From Calliopsis andreniformis (taxonomy: Eukaryota > Arthropoda > Insecta > Hymenoptera > Andrenidae): DNA of 64,000 nt. Numbering within the stretch: the stretch's first letter is position 1; each line of letters begins with the position of its first letter. Both the position numbers and the translations under genes were made by a program. Below the pieces are notes generated by a model. The model saw only the letters and a program-made list of their open reading frames with translations, searched no databases and was not told the origin of the DNA. Positions 52,864 to 64,000 of the stretch are shown one piece after another. Location of the stretch: assembly GCF_051401765.1 (NCBI RefSeq), contig NW_027480464.1:806001-870000 (forward strand). Direction: 5' to 3'.

Positions 52864-53639
52864 ATCCTCAATCCTCAATCCTCAATCCTCAATATTCATT
52901 CATCAATACTCAATCTTGAATCCTCAATCTTCAATCCTCAATAATCAACCTTCAATCCTCAGTCCTCAATCCTCAATCCTCAATCCTCAATCCTCAGGCA
53001 TCAATACTCAATCTACAATATTCAATCCACAATCCTCAATCCTCAATCCTCAGGCATCAATACTCAATCTACAATATTCAATCCACAATCCTTAATCCTC
53101 AATCCACAATCCTCAACCTTCAATACTCAATACTCAATCTTCAATCCTCAATCCTCAATCCTCAATCCTCAATCCTCAATCCTCAATATTCAATCGTCAA
53201 TACTCAATCTTCAATCATCAATCCTCAATCCTCAATTCTCAGTCGTCAATCCTCAGTCATCAATCCTCAATCTTCAATACTCAATCGTCAATCCTTAGTC
53301 CTCAATCCTCAATCCTCGATCCTCGTTCCTCAAACCTCAATCCTCAACCCTCAGTCTTCATCCTCAATCCTCAAACCTCAATCCTCAACCCTCAATATTC
53401 AATCATCAATACTCAATCTTCAATCCTCAATCCTCAAACCTCAACCCTCAAACCTCATTCTTCAATCCTAAATACCCAATCCTCAATCTTCAATCCTCAA
53501 TCCTCAATCCTCAATTCTCAATCCTCAATCCTTATTCCCCAGACCTCAAACATCAATATTCAACCCTTAGTCCTCGTCCACAATCCACAACCCTCAATCC
53601 GCAGTCATCAATATTCAATCATCAATATTCAATCTTCAA
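52864..53639 (+). repeat. Continuation shared with 12.3-13.1 kb and 27.0-27.8 kb
   Basis: This stretch is collinear with 12,29x onward (offset 40,574) and 26,99x onward (offset 25,872), and holds the seventh 56-bp doublet at 52,995. Differences are single bases, such as AATAATCAACC near 52,942 where the relatives read AATACTCAACC. Confidence 0.85.
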
Positions 53640-56600
53640 TCCTCAATCCTCAATCCTCAATCCTCAATCCTCAATCCTCAATCCTCAATCTTCAACCCTG
53701 AATCCTCAATCCTCAATACTCAATCCTCAATCTTCGATCCTCAATACTCAATCTTCAATCCTCAATCCTCAATCCTCAATTCTCAATCCTCAATCCTCAA
53801 TCCTCAATCCTCAATCCTCAATCCTCAATCCTCAATCCACAATACTCAACCTTCTATACTCAATAATCAATCTCCAATCCTATATCGTCAATCCTCAATC
53901 CTCAATCCTCAATCTTCAACCCTGAATCCTCAATCCTCAATACTCAATACTCAATCTTCAATCCTCAATACTCAATCTTCAATCCTCAATCCTCAATCCT
54001 CAATCCTCAGTCCTCAATCTTCAACCCTCAACACTCAACCTTCAATCCTCAATCCTAAATCCTCAATCCTCAATCCTCAATCTTCAATCCTCATCACTAA
54101 TCTTCAATCCTCAATCCTCAATCCTCAATCCTCAATCCTCAATCCTCAATCCTCATTCTTCAATCCTCAATACCCAATCCTCAATCTTCAGTCCTCGATC
54201 CTCAAACCTCAATCCTAATTCCTCAATCCTCATTCTTCAAACCTCAATACCCAATCCTCAATTTCAATCCTCAACCCTCAATCCTCATTTCTCAATCCTC
54301 AATCCTCAACCCTCAGCCCTCATCCTCCATCCTCAATCCTCAATCCTCAATCCTCATTCTTCAATCCTCAATACCCAATCCTCAATCTTCAATCCTCAAT
54401 CCTCAATCCTCAATCCCAATTCCTCAATCCTCATTTCTCAATCCTCAATCCTCAACCCACAGCCCTCATCCTCCATCCTCAGTACTCAATCCTCTATCCT
54501 CAATCTTCAATCCTCAATACCCAATCTTCAATCCTCATTCCTCAATCCTCAATCCTCAATCCTCAATCTTCAATCCTCAATACTCATTCTGCAACCCTCA
54601 ATCCTCAAACCTCAATCCTCAATCCTCATTCCTCAATCCTCAATACCCAATCCTCAATCCTCAGTACTCAATCCTCAATCCTCAATCCTCAATCTTCAAC
54701 CCTGAATCCTCAATCCTCAATACTCAATCCTCAATCTTCAATCCTCAATACTCAATCTTCCATCCTCAATCCTCAATCCTCAATCCTCAATATTCAATCA
54801 TCAATACTCAATCTTCAATCCTCATTCCTCAATCCCCAATTCTCAATCCTCAATCCTCAATCCTCAATCCTCAGTCCTCATACTCAATTCTCAATTCTCA
54901 ATCCTCAATCCTCAATCCTCAATCTTCAATCCTCAATAATCAATCTCCAATCCTCAATCCTCAATCCTCGATCCTCAATCCTCAGGCATCAATACTCAAT
55001 CTTCAATACTCAATCCTCAATCCTCAATCCTCAATCCTCAATCCTCAGACCTCAATCCTCAATCCTCAATATTCAATCATCAATACTCAATCTTCAATCC
55101 TCAATACTCAATCTGCAAACCTCAATCCTCAAACCTCAATCCTCAATCCTCATTTCTCAATCCTCAATACCCATCCTCAATCCTCAATTCTCAATCCTCA
55201 ATCCTCAATATTGAATCATCAATAGTCAATCTTCAATCCTCCATCTTCAATCCTCAATACTCAATCTTCAATCCTCAATCCTCTATCCTCAATCCTCAAT
55301 CCTCAATCCTCAGGCATCAATACTCAATCTACAATATTCAATCCTCAATCCTTAATCCTCAATCCACGATCCTCAACCTTCAATACTCAATACTCAATCT
55401 TCAACCCTCAATCCTCAATCCTCAATCCTCAATCCTCAATCCTCAATCCTCAATCCTCAATATTCAATCCTCAATACTCATTCTTCAATCATCATCCTCA
55501 ATCCTCAATTCTCAGTCGTCAATCCTCAATCCACAATCCTCATTCTTCAATCCTCAATACCCAATCCTCAATCTTCAATCCTCAAACATCAATCCTCAAT
55601 TCTCAACCCTCAATCCTCAGTCCTCAGTTGTCGAACCTCAATACCCGACCCTTAATACTCATCCTAAATCCTCAGTCCTCAATCCTCAATCCTCAAACCT
55701 AAATCCTCTACCGTCAGTCCTCGTCCTCAATCCTCAAACCTCAATCCTCAATCCTCAATATTCAATCATCAATACTCAATCTTCAATCCTCAATCCTCAA
55801 TCCTCAATCCTCAATCCTCAATCCACAATCCTCAACCTTGAATACTCAATAATCAATCTCCAATCCTACATCCTCATTCCTCAATCCTCAATCCTCAATC
55901 CTCAATCCTCAATCCTCATTCTTCAATCCTCAATACCCAATCCTCAATCTTCAATCCTCAAACATCAATCCTCAATTCTCAATCCTCAATCCTCAGTCGT
56001 CAGTCGTCGAACCTCAATCCCCGACGCTTAGCACTCATCCTCAATCTTCAGTCCTCAATCCTCAATCCTCAAACCTAAATCCTCCACCGTCAGTCCTCGT
56101 CCTCAATCCTCAAACCTCAATCCTCTATCCTCAATATTCAATCATCAATACTCAATCTTCAATCCTCAATCCTCAATCCTCAATCCTCAATCCTCAATCC
56201 TCAATCCTGAATCCTCATTCCCCAACCCTCAATCCTCATTCTTCAAACCTCAATCCTCAACCCTCAGTCCTCATACTCAATTCTTAAATCTCAATCCTCA
56301 ATCCTCAATACTCAATCTTCATTCCTCAATAATCAATCTCCAATCCTCAATCCTCAATCCTCGATCCTCAATCCTCAGGCATCAATACTCAATCTTCAAT
56401 ACTCAATCCTCAATCCTCAATCCTCAATCCTCAATCCTCAAACCTCAATCCTCAATCCTCAATATTCAATCATCAATACTCAATCTTCAATCCTCAATCC
56501 TCAATCCTCAATCCTCAATCCTCAATCCTCAATCCTCAATCCTCAATCCTCAATCCTCAATCCTCAATCCTCAATCCTCAATCCTCAATCCGCAATATTC

Positions 56601-57130
56601 AATCCTCAATACTCAATCTTCAATCATCAATCCTCAATCCTCAATTCTCAGTCGTCAATCCTCAGTCATCAATCCTCAATCTTCATTACTCAATCGTCAA
56701 TCCTTAGTCCTCAATCCTCAATCCTCAATCCTCGTTCCTCAAACCTCAATCCTCAACACTCAGTCTTCATCCTCAATCCTCAAACCTCAATCCTCAATCC
56801 TCAATATTCAATCATCAATACTCAATCTTCAATACCCAATCCTCAATCCTCAATCCTCAATCTTCAACCCTGAATCCTCAATCCTCAATACTCAATCCTC
56901 AATCTTCAATCCTCAATACTCAATCTTCAATCCTCAATCCTCAATCCTCAATCCTCAATATTCAATCATCAATACTCAATCCTCAATTCTCAATCCTCAA
57001 TCCTCAATCCTCAATCCTCAATACTCAATCCTCAATCCTCAATCCTCAATCCTCAATCCTCAATCCTCAATCCTCAATACTCAATCCTCAATATTCAATC
57101 ATCAATACTCAATCTTCGATCCTCAATCCT
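53640..57130 (+). repeat. 5.8-kb higher-order unit, copy 1 (duplicated part)
   Basis: Recurs at about 59,465-62,960. The offset is 5,835 at its left (TATATCG at 53,881/59,716), 5,828 near 54,154/59,982 and 5,821 from about 55,627/61,448 on. The two steps of 7 are gains or losses of single canonical heptamers in runs. It contains CpG cassettes at 55,627 and 56,003. Confidence 0.9.
56487..56591 (+). repeat. Perfect run of 15 canonical TCAATCC units
   Basis: One hundred and five bases of unbroken canonical repeat, the longest perfect run I noticed together with its copy at 62,308-62,412. The third relative at 14,841-14,945 has the same length with a single T-to-C change. Sharing the exact length across three blocks shows that the run was inherited by block duplication. 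Confidence 0.9.
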
Positions 57131-59455
57131 CAATCCTCGATCCTCAATCCTCAATCCTCAATCCTCAATCCTCAATCCTCAATCCTCAATCCTCAATATT
57201 CAATCCTCAATACTCAATCTTCAATCATCAATCCTCAATCCTCAATTCTCAGTCGTCAATCCTCAGTCATCAATCCTCAATCTTCAATACTCAATCGTCA
57301 ATCCTTAGTCCTGAATCCTCAATCCTCGATCCTCGTTCCTCAAACCTCAATCCTCAACCCTCAGTCTTCATCCTCAATCCTCAAACCTCAATCCTCAACC
57401 CTCAATATTCAATCACCAATACTCAATCTTCAATCCTCAATCCTCAATCCTCAATCCTCAATCTTCAACCCTGAATCCTCAATCCTCAATACTCAATCCT
57501 CAATCTTCAATCCTCAATACTCAATCTTCAATCCTCAATCCTCAATCCTCAATCCTCAATATTCAATCATCAATACTCAATCTTCAATCCTCAATCCTCA
57601 ATCCTCAATTCTCAATCCTCAATCCTCAATCCTCAATCCTCAATACTCAATCCTCAATCCTCAATCCTCAATCCTCAATCCTCAAACCTCAATCCTCAAT
57701 CCTCAATATTCAATCCTCAATACTCAATCTTCAATCCCCAATCCTCAAACCTCAATCCTCAATCCACATTCTTCAATCCTAAATACCCAATCCTTAATCT
57801 TCAATCCTCAATCCTCAATCCTCAATTCTCAATCCTCAATCCTTAATCCTCAGACCTCAAACATCAATATTCAACCCTCAGTCCTCGTCCTCAATACACA
57901 ACCCTCAATCCTCAGTCCTCAATATTCAATCATAAATATTCAATCTTCAATCCTCAATCCTCAATCCTCAATCCTCAATCCTCAATCCTCAGTCTTCAAC
58001 CCTGAATCCTCAATACTCAATCCTCAATCTTCAATCCTCAATACTCAATCTTCAATCCTCAATCCTCAATCGTCAATCCTCAATCCTCAGTTTTCAATCC
58101 TCAACACTCAATCTTCAATCCTCAATCCTCAATCCTCAATCCTCAATCCTCATTCTTCAATCCTCAATACCCAATCCTCAATCTTCAGTCCTCAATCCTC
58201 AATCCTCAATCCTAATTCCTCAATCCTCATTCTTCAATCCTCAATACCCAATCCTCAATTTCTATCCTCAATCCTCAATCCTCATTTCTCAATCCTAAAC
58301 CCTCAACCCTCAGCCCTCATCCTCCATCCTCAGTACTCAATCCTCTATCCTCAATCTTCAATCCTCAATACTCAATCTTCAATCCTCATTCCTCAATCCT
58401 CAATACTCAATCCTCAATCTTCAATCCTCAAACATCAATCCTCAATTCTCAATCCTCAATCCTCAGTCCTCAGTCGTCGAACCTCAATCCCCGACCATTA
58501 GCACTCATCCTCAATCCTCGTTCCTCAATCCTCAATCCTCAAACCTAAATCCTCTACCGTCAGTCCTCGTCCTCAATCCTCAAACCTCAATCCTCAATCC
58601 TCAATATTCAATCATCAATACTCAATCCTCAATCTTCAATCCTCAATACCCAATCTTCAATCCTCAATCCTCAATCCTCAATCCTCAATCCTCAATCTTC
58701 AATCCTCAACACTAATCTTCAATCCTCAATCCCCAATCCTCAATCCTCAATCCTCATTCTTGAATCCTCAATACCCAATCCTCAATCTTCAATCCTCAAT
58801 CCTCAATCCTCAATCCTAATTCCTCAATCCTCATTCTTCAATCCTCAATACCCAATCCTCAATTTCAATCCTCAATCCTCAATCCTCATTTCTCAATCCT
58901 CAATCTTCAACCCTCAGCCCTCATCCTCCATCCTCAGTACTCAATCCTCTATCCTCAATCTTCAATCCTCAATACTCAATCTTCGATCCTCATTCCTCAA
59001 TCCTCAATCCTCAATCCTCAATCTTCAATCGCCAATAATCAACCTGCAATCCACAATACTCAAACCTCAATCCTCAATCCTCATTACTCAATCCTCAATA
59101 CCCAATCCTCAATCCTCAATCCTCAATCCTCAATCCTCAATATTCATTCATCAATACTCAATCTTGAATCCTCAATCTTCAATCCTCAATACTCAATCTT
59201 CAATCCTCAATCCTCAATCCTCAATCCTCAATCCTCATTCTTCAATCCTCAATACCCAATCCTCAATCTTCAATCCTCAATCCTCAATCCTCAATCCTAA
59301 TTCCTCAATCCTCATTCTTCAATCCTCAATACCCAATCCTCAATTTCAATCCTCAATCCTCAATCCTCATTTCTCAATCCTCAATCCTCAACCCTCAGCC
59401 CTCATCCTCCATCCTCAGTACTCAATCCTCTATCCTCAATCTTCAATCCTCAATA
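57131..59455 (+). repeat. 2.3-kb segment shared with 48.4-50.73 kb (offset 8,722)
   Basis: Markers lie 8,722 bases after those in the second 7,277-bp unit: GAATCC after CCTTAGTCCT at 48,591/57,313, and the CpG cassette at 49,751/58,473 with the same CCGACCATT subtype. It therefore also matches 41.2-43.46 kb and part of 22.6-24.86 kb. It sits between the two copies of the 5.8-kb unit, and both of its edges fall in canonical runs. Confidence 0.88.
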
Positions 59456-59464
59456 CCCAATCTT

Positions 59465-62400
59465 CAATCCTCAATCCTCAATCCTCAATCCTCAATCCTC
59501 AATCCTCAATCCTCAATCCTCAATCTTCAACCCTGAATCCTCAATCCTCAATACTCAATCCTCAATCTTCGATCCTCAATACTCAATCTTCAATCCTCAA
59601 TCCTCAATCCTCAATTCTCAATCCTCAATCCTCAATCCTCAATCCTCAATCCTCAATCCTCAATCCTCAATCCACAATACTCAACCTTCTATACTCAATA
59701 ATCAATCTCCAATCCTATATCGTCAATCCTCAATCCTCAATCCTCAATCTTCAACCCTGAATCCTCAATCCTCAATACTCAATACTCAATCTTCAATCCT
59801 CAATACTCAATCTTCAATCCTCAATCCTCAATCCTCAATCCTCAGTCCTCAATCTTCAACCCTCAACACTCAACCTTCAATCCTCAATCCTAAATCCTCA
59901 ATCCTCAATCCTCAATCTTCAATCCTCATCACTAATCTTCAATCCTCAATCCTCAATCCTCAATCCTCAATCCTCAATCCTCATTCTTCAATCCTCAATA
60001 CCCAATCCTCAATCTTCAGTCCTCGATCCTCAAACCTCAATCCTAATTCCTCAATCCTCATTCTTCAAACCTCAATACCCAATCCTCAATTTCAATCCTC
60101 AACCCTCAATCCTCATTTCTCAATCCTCAATCCTCAACCCTCAGCCCTCATCCTCCATCCTCAATCCTCAATCCTCAATCCTCATTCTTCAATCCTCAAT
60201 ACCCAATCCTCAATCTTCAATCCTCAATCCTCAATCCTCAATCCCAATTCCTCAATCCTCATTTCTCAATCCTCAATCCTCAACCCACAGCCCTCATCCT
60301 CCATCCTCAGTACTCAATCCTCTATCCTCAATCTTCAATCCTCAATACCCAATCTTCAATCCTCATTCCTCAATCCTCAATCCTCAATCCTCAATCTTCA
60401 ATCCTCAATACTCATTCTGCAACCCTCAATCCTCAAACCTCAATCCTCAATCCTCATTCCTCAATCCTCAATACCCAATCCTCAATCCTCAGTACTCAAT
60501 CCTCAATCCTCAATCCTCAATCTTCAACCCTGAATCCTCAATCCTCAATACTCAATCCTCAATCTTCAATCCTCAATACTCAATCTTCCATCCTCAATCC
60601 TCAATCCTCAATCCTCAATATTCAATCATCAATACTCAATCTTCAATCCTCATTCCTCAATCCCCAATTCTCAATCCTCAATCCTCAATCCTCAATCCTC
60701 AGTCCTCATACTCAATTCTCAATTCTCAATCCTCAATCCTCAATCCTCAATCTTCAATCCTCAATAATCAATCTCCAATCCTCAATCCTCAATCCTCGAT
60801 CCTCAATCCTCAGGCATCAATACTCAATCTTCAATACTCAATCCTCAATCCTCAATCCTCAATCCTCAATCCTCAGACCTCAATCCTCAATCCTCAATAT
60901 TCAATCATCAATACTCAATCTTCAATCCTCAATACTCAATCTGCAAACCTCAATCCTCAAACCTCAATCCTCAATCCTCATTTCTCAATCCTCAATACCC
61001 ATCCTCAATCCTCAATTCTCAATCCTCAATCCTCAATATTGAATCATCAATAGTCAATCTTCAATCCTCCATCTTCAATCCTCAATACTCAATCTTCAAT
61101 CCTCAATCCTCTATCCTCAATCCTCAATCCTCAATCCTCAGGCATCAATACTCAATCTACAATATTCAATCCTCAATCCTTAATCCTCAATCCACGATCC
61201 TCAACCTTCAATACTCAATACTCAATCTTCAACCCTCAATCCTCAATCCTCAATCCTCAATCCTCAATCCTCAATCCTCAATATTCAATCCTCAATACTC
61301 ATTCTTCAATCATCATCCTCAATCCTCAATTCTCAGTCGTCAATCCTCAATCCACAATCCTCATTCTTCAATCCTCAATACCCAATCCTCAATCTTCAAT
61401 CCTCAAACATCAATCCTCAATTCTCAACCCTCAATCCTCAGTCCTCAGTTGTCGAACCTCAATACCCGACCCTTAATACTCATCCTAAATCCTCAGTCCT
61501 CAATCCTCAATCCTCAAACCTAAATCCTCTACCGTCAGTCCTCGTCCTCAATCCTCAAACCTCAATCCTCAATCCTCAATATTCAATCATCAATACTCAA
61601 TCTTCAATCCTCAATCCTCAATCCTCAATCCTCAATCCTCAATCCACAATCCTCAACCTTGAATACTCAATAATCAATCTCCAATCCTACATCCTCATTC
61701 CTCAATCCTCAATCCTCAATCCTCAATCCTCAATCCTCATTCTTCAATCCTCAATACCCAATCCTCAATCTTCAATCCTCAAACATCAATCCTCAATTCT
61801 CAATCCTCAATCCTCAGTCGTCAGTCGTCGAACCTCAATCCCCGACGCTTAGCACTCATCCTCAATCTTCAGTCCTCAATCCTCAATCCTCAAACCTAAA
61901 TCCTCCACCGTCAGTCCTCGTCCTCAATCCTCAAACCTCAATCCTCTATCCTCAATATTCAATCATCAATACTCAATCTTCAATCCTCAATCCTCAATCC
62001 TCAATCCTCAATCCTCAATCCTCAATCCTGAATCCTCATTCCCCAACCCTCAATCCTCATTCTTCAAACCTCAATCCTCAACCCTCAGTCCTCATACTCA
62101 ATTCTTAAATCTCAATCCTCAATCCTCAATACTCAATCTTCATTCCTCAATAATCAATCTCCAATCCTCAATCCTCAATCCTCGATCCTCAATCCTCAGG
62201 CATCAATACTCAATCTTCAATACTCAATCCTCAATCCTCAATCCTCAATCCTCAATCCTCAAACCTCAATCCTCAATCCTCAATATTCAATCATCAATAC
62301 TCAATCTTCAATCCTCAATCCTCAATCCTCAATCCTCAATCCTCAATCCTCAATCCTCAATCCTCAATCCTCAATCCTCAATCCTCAATCCTCAATCCTC

Positions 62401-62960
62401 AATCCTCAATCCGCAATATTCAATCCTCAATACTCAATCTTCAATCATCAATCCTCAATCCTCAATTCTCAGTCGTCAATCCTCAGTCATCAATCCTCAA
62501 TCTTCAATACTCAATCGTCAATCCTTAGTCCTCAATCCTCAATCCTCAATCCTCGTTCCTCAAACCTCAATCCTCAACACTCAGTCTTCATCCTCAATCC
62601 TCAAACCTCAATCCTCAATCCTCAATATTCAATCATCAATACTCAATCTTCAATACCCAATCCTCAATCCTCAATCCTCAATCTTCAACCCTGAATCCTC
62701 AATCCTCAATACTCAATCCTCAATCTTCAATCCTCAATACTCAATCTTCAATCCTCAATCCTCAATCCTCAATCCTCAATATTCAATCATCAATACTCAA
62801 TCCTCAATTCTCAATCCTCAATCCTCAATCCTCAATCCTCAATACTCAATCCTCAATCCTCAATCCTCAATCCTCAATCCTCAATCCTCAATCCTCAATA
62901 CTCAATCCTCAATATTCAATCATCAATACTCAATCTTCGATCCTCAATCCTCAATCCTCG
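59465..62960 (+). repeat. 5.8-kb higher-order unit, copy 2
   Basis: Collinear with 53,640-57,130, including the canonical run at 62,308-62,412 and the CpG cassettes at 61,447 and 61,824 (ATACCCG with TTAATAC, then CCGACGCTT, in the same order). At about 62,960 the copies part: this one continues into the 30.3-kb block type, the other into the 48-kb type. Confidence 0.9.
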
Positions 62961-64000
62961 ATCCTCAATCCTCAATCCTCAATCCTCAATCCTCAATCCT
63001 CAATCCTCAATCCTCAATCCACAATCCTCAGCCTTCAATACTCAATAATCAATTTCCAATCCTAGATCCTCAATCCTCAATCCTCAATCCTCAATCCTCA
63101 ATCCTCAATCCTCATTCTTGAATCCTCAATATTCAATCATCAATACTCAATCTTCAATCCTCAATCCTCAATCCTCAATCCTCAATCCTCAATCCTCAAT
63201 CCTCAATCCTCAATATTCAATCATCAATACGCAATCTTCAACCCTCAATCTTCAATCCTCAATAGTCAATCTTCAATCCTCAATCCTCAATCCTCAATCC
63301 TCAATCCTCAATCCTCAATCCTCAGGTATCAATACTCAATCTACAATATTCAATCCTCAATCCTTAATCCTCAATCCACAATCCTCAACCTTCAATACTC
63401 AATACTCAATCTTCAATCCTCAATCCTCAATCCTCAATCCTCAATCCTCAATCCTCAATCCTCAATGTTCAATCCTCAATACTCAACCTTCAATCATCAA
63501 TCCTCAATCCTCAATTCTCAGTCGTCAATCCTCAGCCATCATTCCTCAATCTTCAATACTCAATCGTCAATCCTTAGTCCTCAATCCTCAATCCTCAATC
63601 CTCGTTCCTCAAACCTCAATCCTCAACCCTCAGACTTCATCCTCAATCCTCAAACCTCAATCCTCAATCCTCAATATTCAATCATCAATACTCAATCTTC
63701 AATCCTCAATCCTAAAACCTCAATCCTCAGTCCTCATTCTTCAATCCTAAATACCCAATCCTCAATCTTCAATCCTCAATCCTCAATTCTCAATTCTCAA
63801 TCCTCAATCCTTAATCCTCAGACCTCAAACGTCAATATTCAACCCTCAGTCCTCGTCCTCAATCCACAACCCTCAATCCTCAATCCTCAATCCTCAATCT
63901 TCAACCCTGAATCCTCAATCCTCAATACTCAATCCTCAATCTTCAATCCTCAATACTCAATCTTCAATCCTCAATCCTCAATCCTCAATCCTCAATATTC
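62961..64000 (+). repeat. Copy of the 30.3-30.8 kb block, cut by the window edge
   Basis: From about 62,990 to 63,450 the sequence follows 30,36x-30,82x (offset 32,634), including the CAGCCTTC cassette near 63,025 and the AATACGCAATC variant. From about 63,460 to 63,860 it resembles 32.0-32.4 kb (AAACGTC marker at 32,351/63,830, offset 31,479). The array continues past the end of the window. Confidence 0.85.

Larger units (their letters stand above)
1..64000 (+). repeat. Heptanucleotide satellite array, (TCAATCC)n / (GGATTGA)n, spanning the whole window
   Basis: Every line of the window parses into 7-base units close to TCAATCC, with occasional 6-base units (TCGTCC, TCATCC, TCAATT) and rare 8-base units (for example near 38,600). 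The polarity is the same from end to end; I saw no inverted stretch reading GGATTGA on the + strand. The canonical unit has no G on the + strand, so G occurs there only in variants, giving extreme strand asymmetry. Frequent variants end in AC, CT, AT or CA in place of CC, or change the middle bases (TCAACCC, TCAAACC, TCAGTCC, TCGATCC, TCATTCT, TCAGGCA, TAAATAC). No unique sequence interrupts the array and neither edge is reached. Known analogues are the human HSat2/HSat3 arrays (diverged CATTC pentamers) and the Drosophila simple satellites; the link to any chromosomal role is inference. It carries no recognisable gene. Confidence 0.98.

Noticed and set aside
140..63750. About fifty + strand open reading frames of 63-346 codons, all with Asn/Pro/Gln/Ser/Ile/Leu-rich heptapeptide repeats
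   Set aside because: They are translations of the satellite. All three + frames of TCAATCC give the same stop-free heptapeptide, overlapping frames in one place give the same kind of protein, and starts and stops fall wherever a unit has mutated. No domain, signal peptide, ribosome site or codon pattern separates any of them from the repeat.
1..64000. Telomere array
   Set aside because: GGATTGA is not a telomeric motif I recognise, the units are highly diverged, and the kilobase higher-order blocks are unlike the homogeneous arrays made by telomerase. A subtelomeric location remains possible.
1..64000. CRISPR array
   Set aside because: Repeats are 7 bases with no unique spacers; the sequences between cassettes are themselves heptamers.
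1..64000. Bacterial or phage sequence with a hidden operon
   Set aside because: No region departs from the heptamer pattern on either strand, and the - strand is closed by TGA every 21 bases in each frame.

Overview
The window contains no gene I can support. All 64,000 bases are one uninterrupted, diverged heptanucleotide satellite: tandem copies of TCAATCC on the + strand (GGATTGA on the - strand). No flanking unique DNA is visible at either end, so the real array is longer than the window. I saw no transposon, tRNA, rRNA, CRISPR array, promoter-like unique sequence or protein-coding gene. An array of this kind points to a eukaryote and to heterochromatic satellite DNA (pericentromeric, subtelomeric or sex-chromosome). 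The species cannot be told from the sequence. The motif is not one of the telomere repeats I know, and the heavy internal divergence argues against an active telomere.

The array has three scales of structure. (1) The 7-mer: the leading TC and the A at position 3 are the most constant bases, while positions 4 to 7 carry recurring variants (endings AC, CT, AT, CA; also TCAACCC, TCAAACC, TCAGTCC, TCGATCC, TCATTCT, TAAATAC), plus occasional 6-mers such as TCGTCC and TCATCC. (2) Cassettes of about 30 to 100 bp built from fixed successions of variants. Examples are a CpG-bearing cassette found 17 times and a 56-bp doublet found at seven loci. (3) Kilobase-scale higher-order blocks that recur at exact offsets. 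The clearest is a 7,277-bp head-to-tail duplication (about 38,310-45,586 and 45,587-52,863).

Region by region: 1-1,459 is mixed, with a partial copy of 2,480-2,874. 1,460-6,955 and 6,956-about 12,000 are two copies of a roughly 5.2-5.5 kb unit. 12,000-19,915 is a mosaic of pieces that recur near 10.7-11.9 kb, 52.8-57 kb and 59.5-62.9 kb. 19,920-28,170 holds two copies of a roughly 4.7 kb unit. 28,170-38,310 is a mosaic with a 2,239-bp partial duplication and several small ones. 38,310-52,863 is the 7,277-bp pair. 52,864-62,960 is a 5.82-5.84 kb duplication containing a 2.3-kb segment shared with the pair at offset 8,722. 62,960-64,000 returns to the block type first seen at 30.25 kb.

The open reading frames of up to 346 codons on the + strand are arithmetic by-products of the repeat. 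Because 7 is not a multiple of 3, all three + frames read the same heptapeptide (LNPQSSI), and the perfect motif has no stop on that strand. The - strand has TGA every 21 bases in each frame. I therefore annotate no CDS. The content is best read as a record of satellite evolution by unequal exchange and slippage, not as a gene system. Block boundaries were found by eye from marker variants and are accurate to tens of bases unless an exact offset is given.
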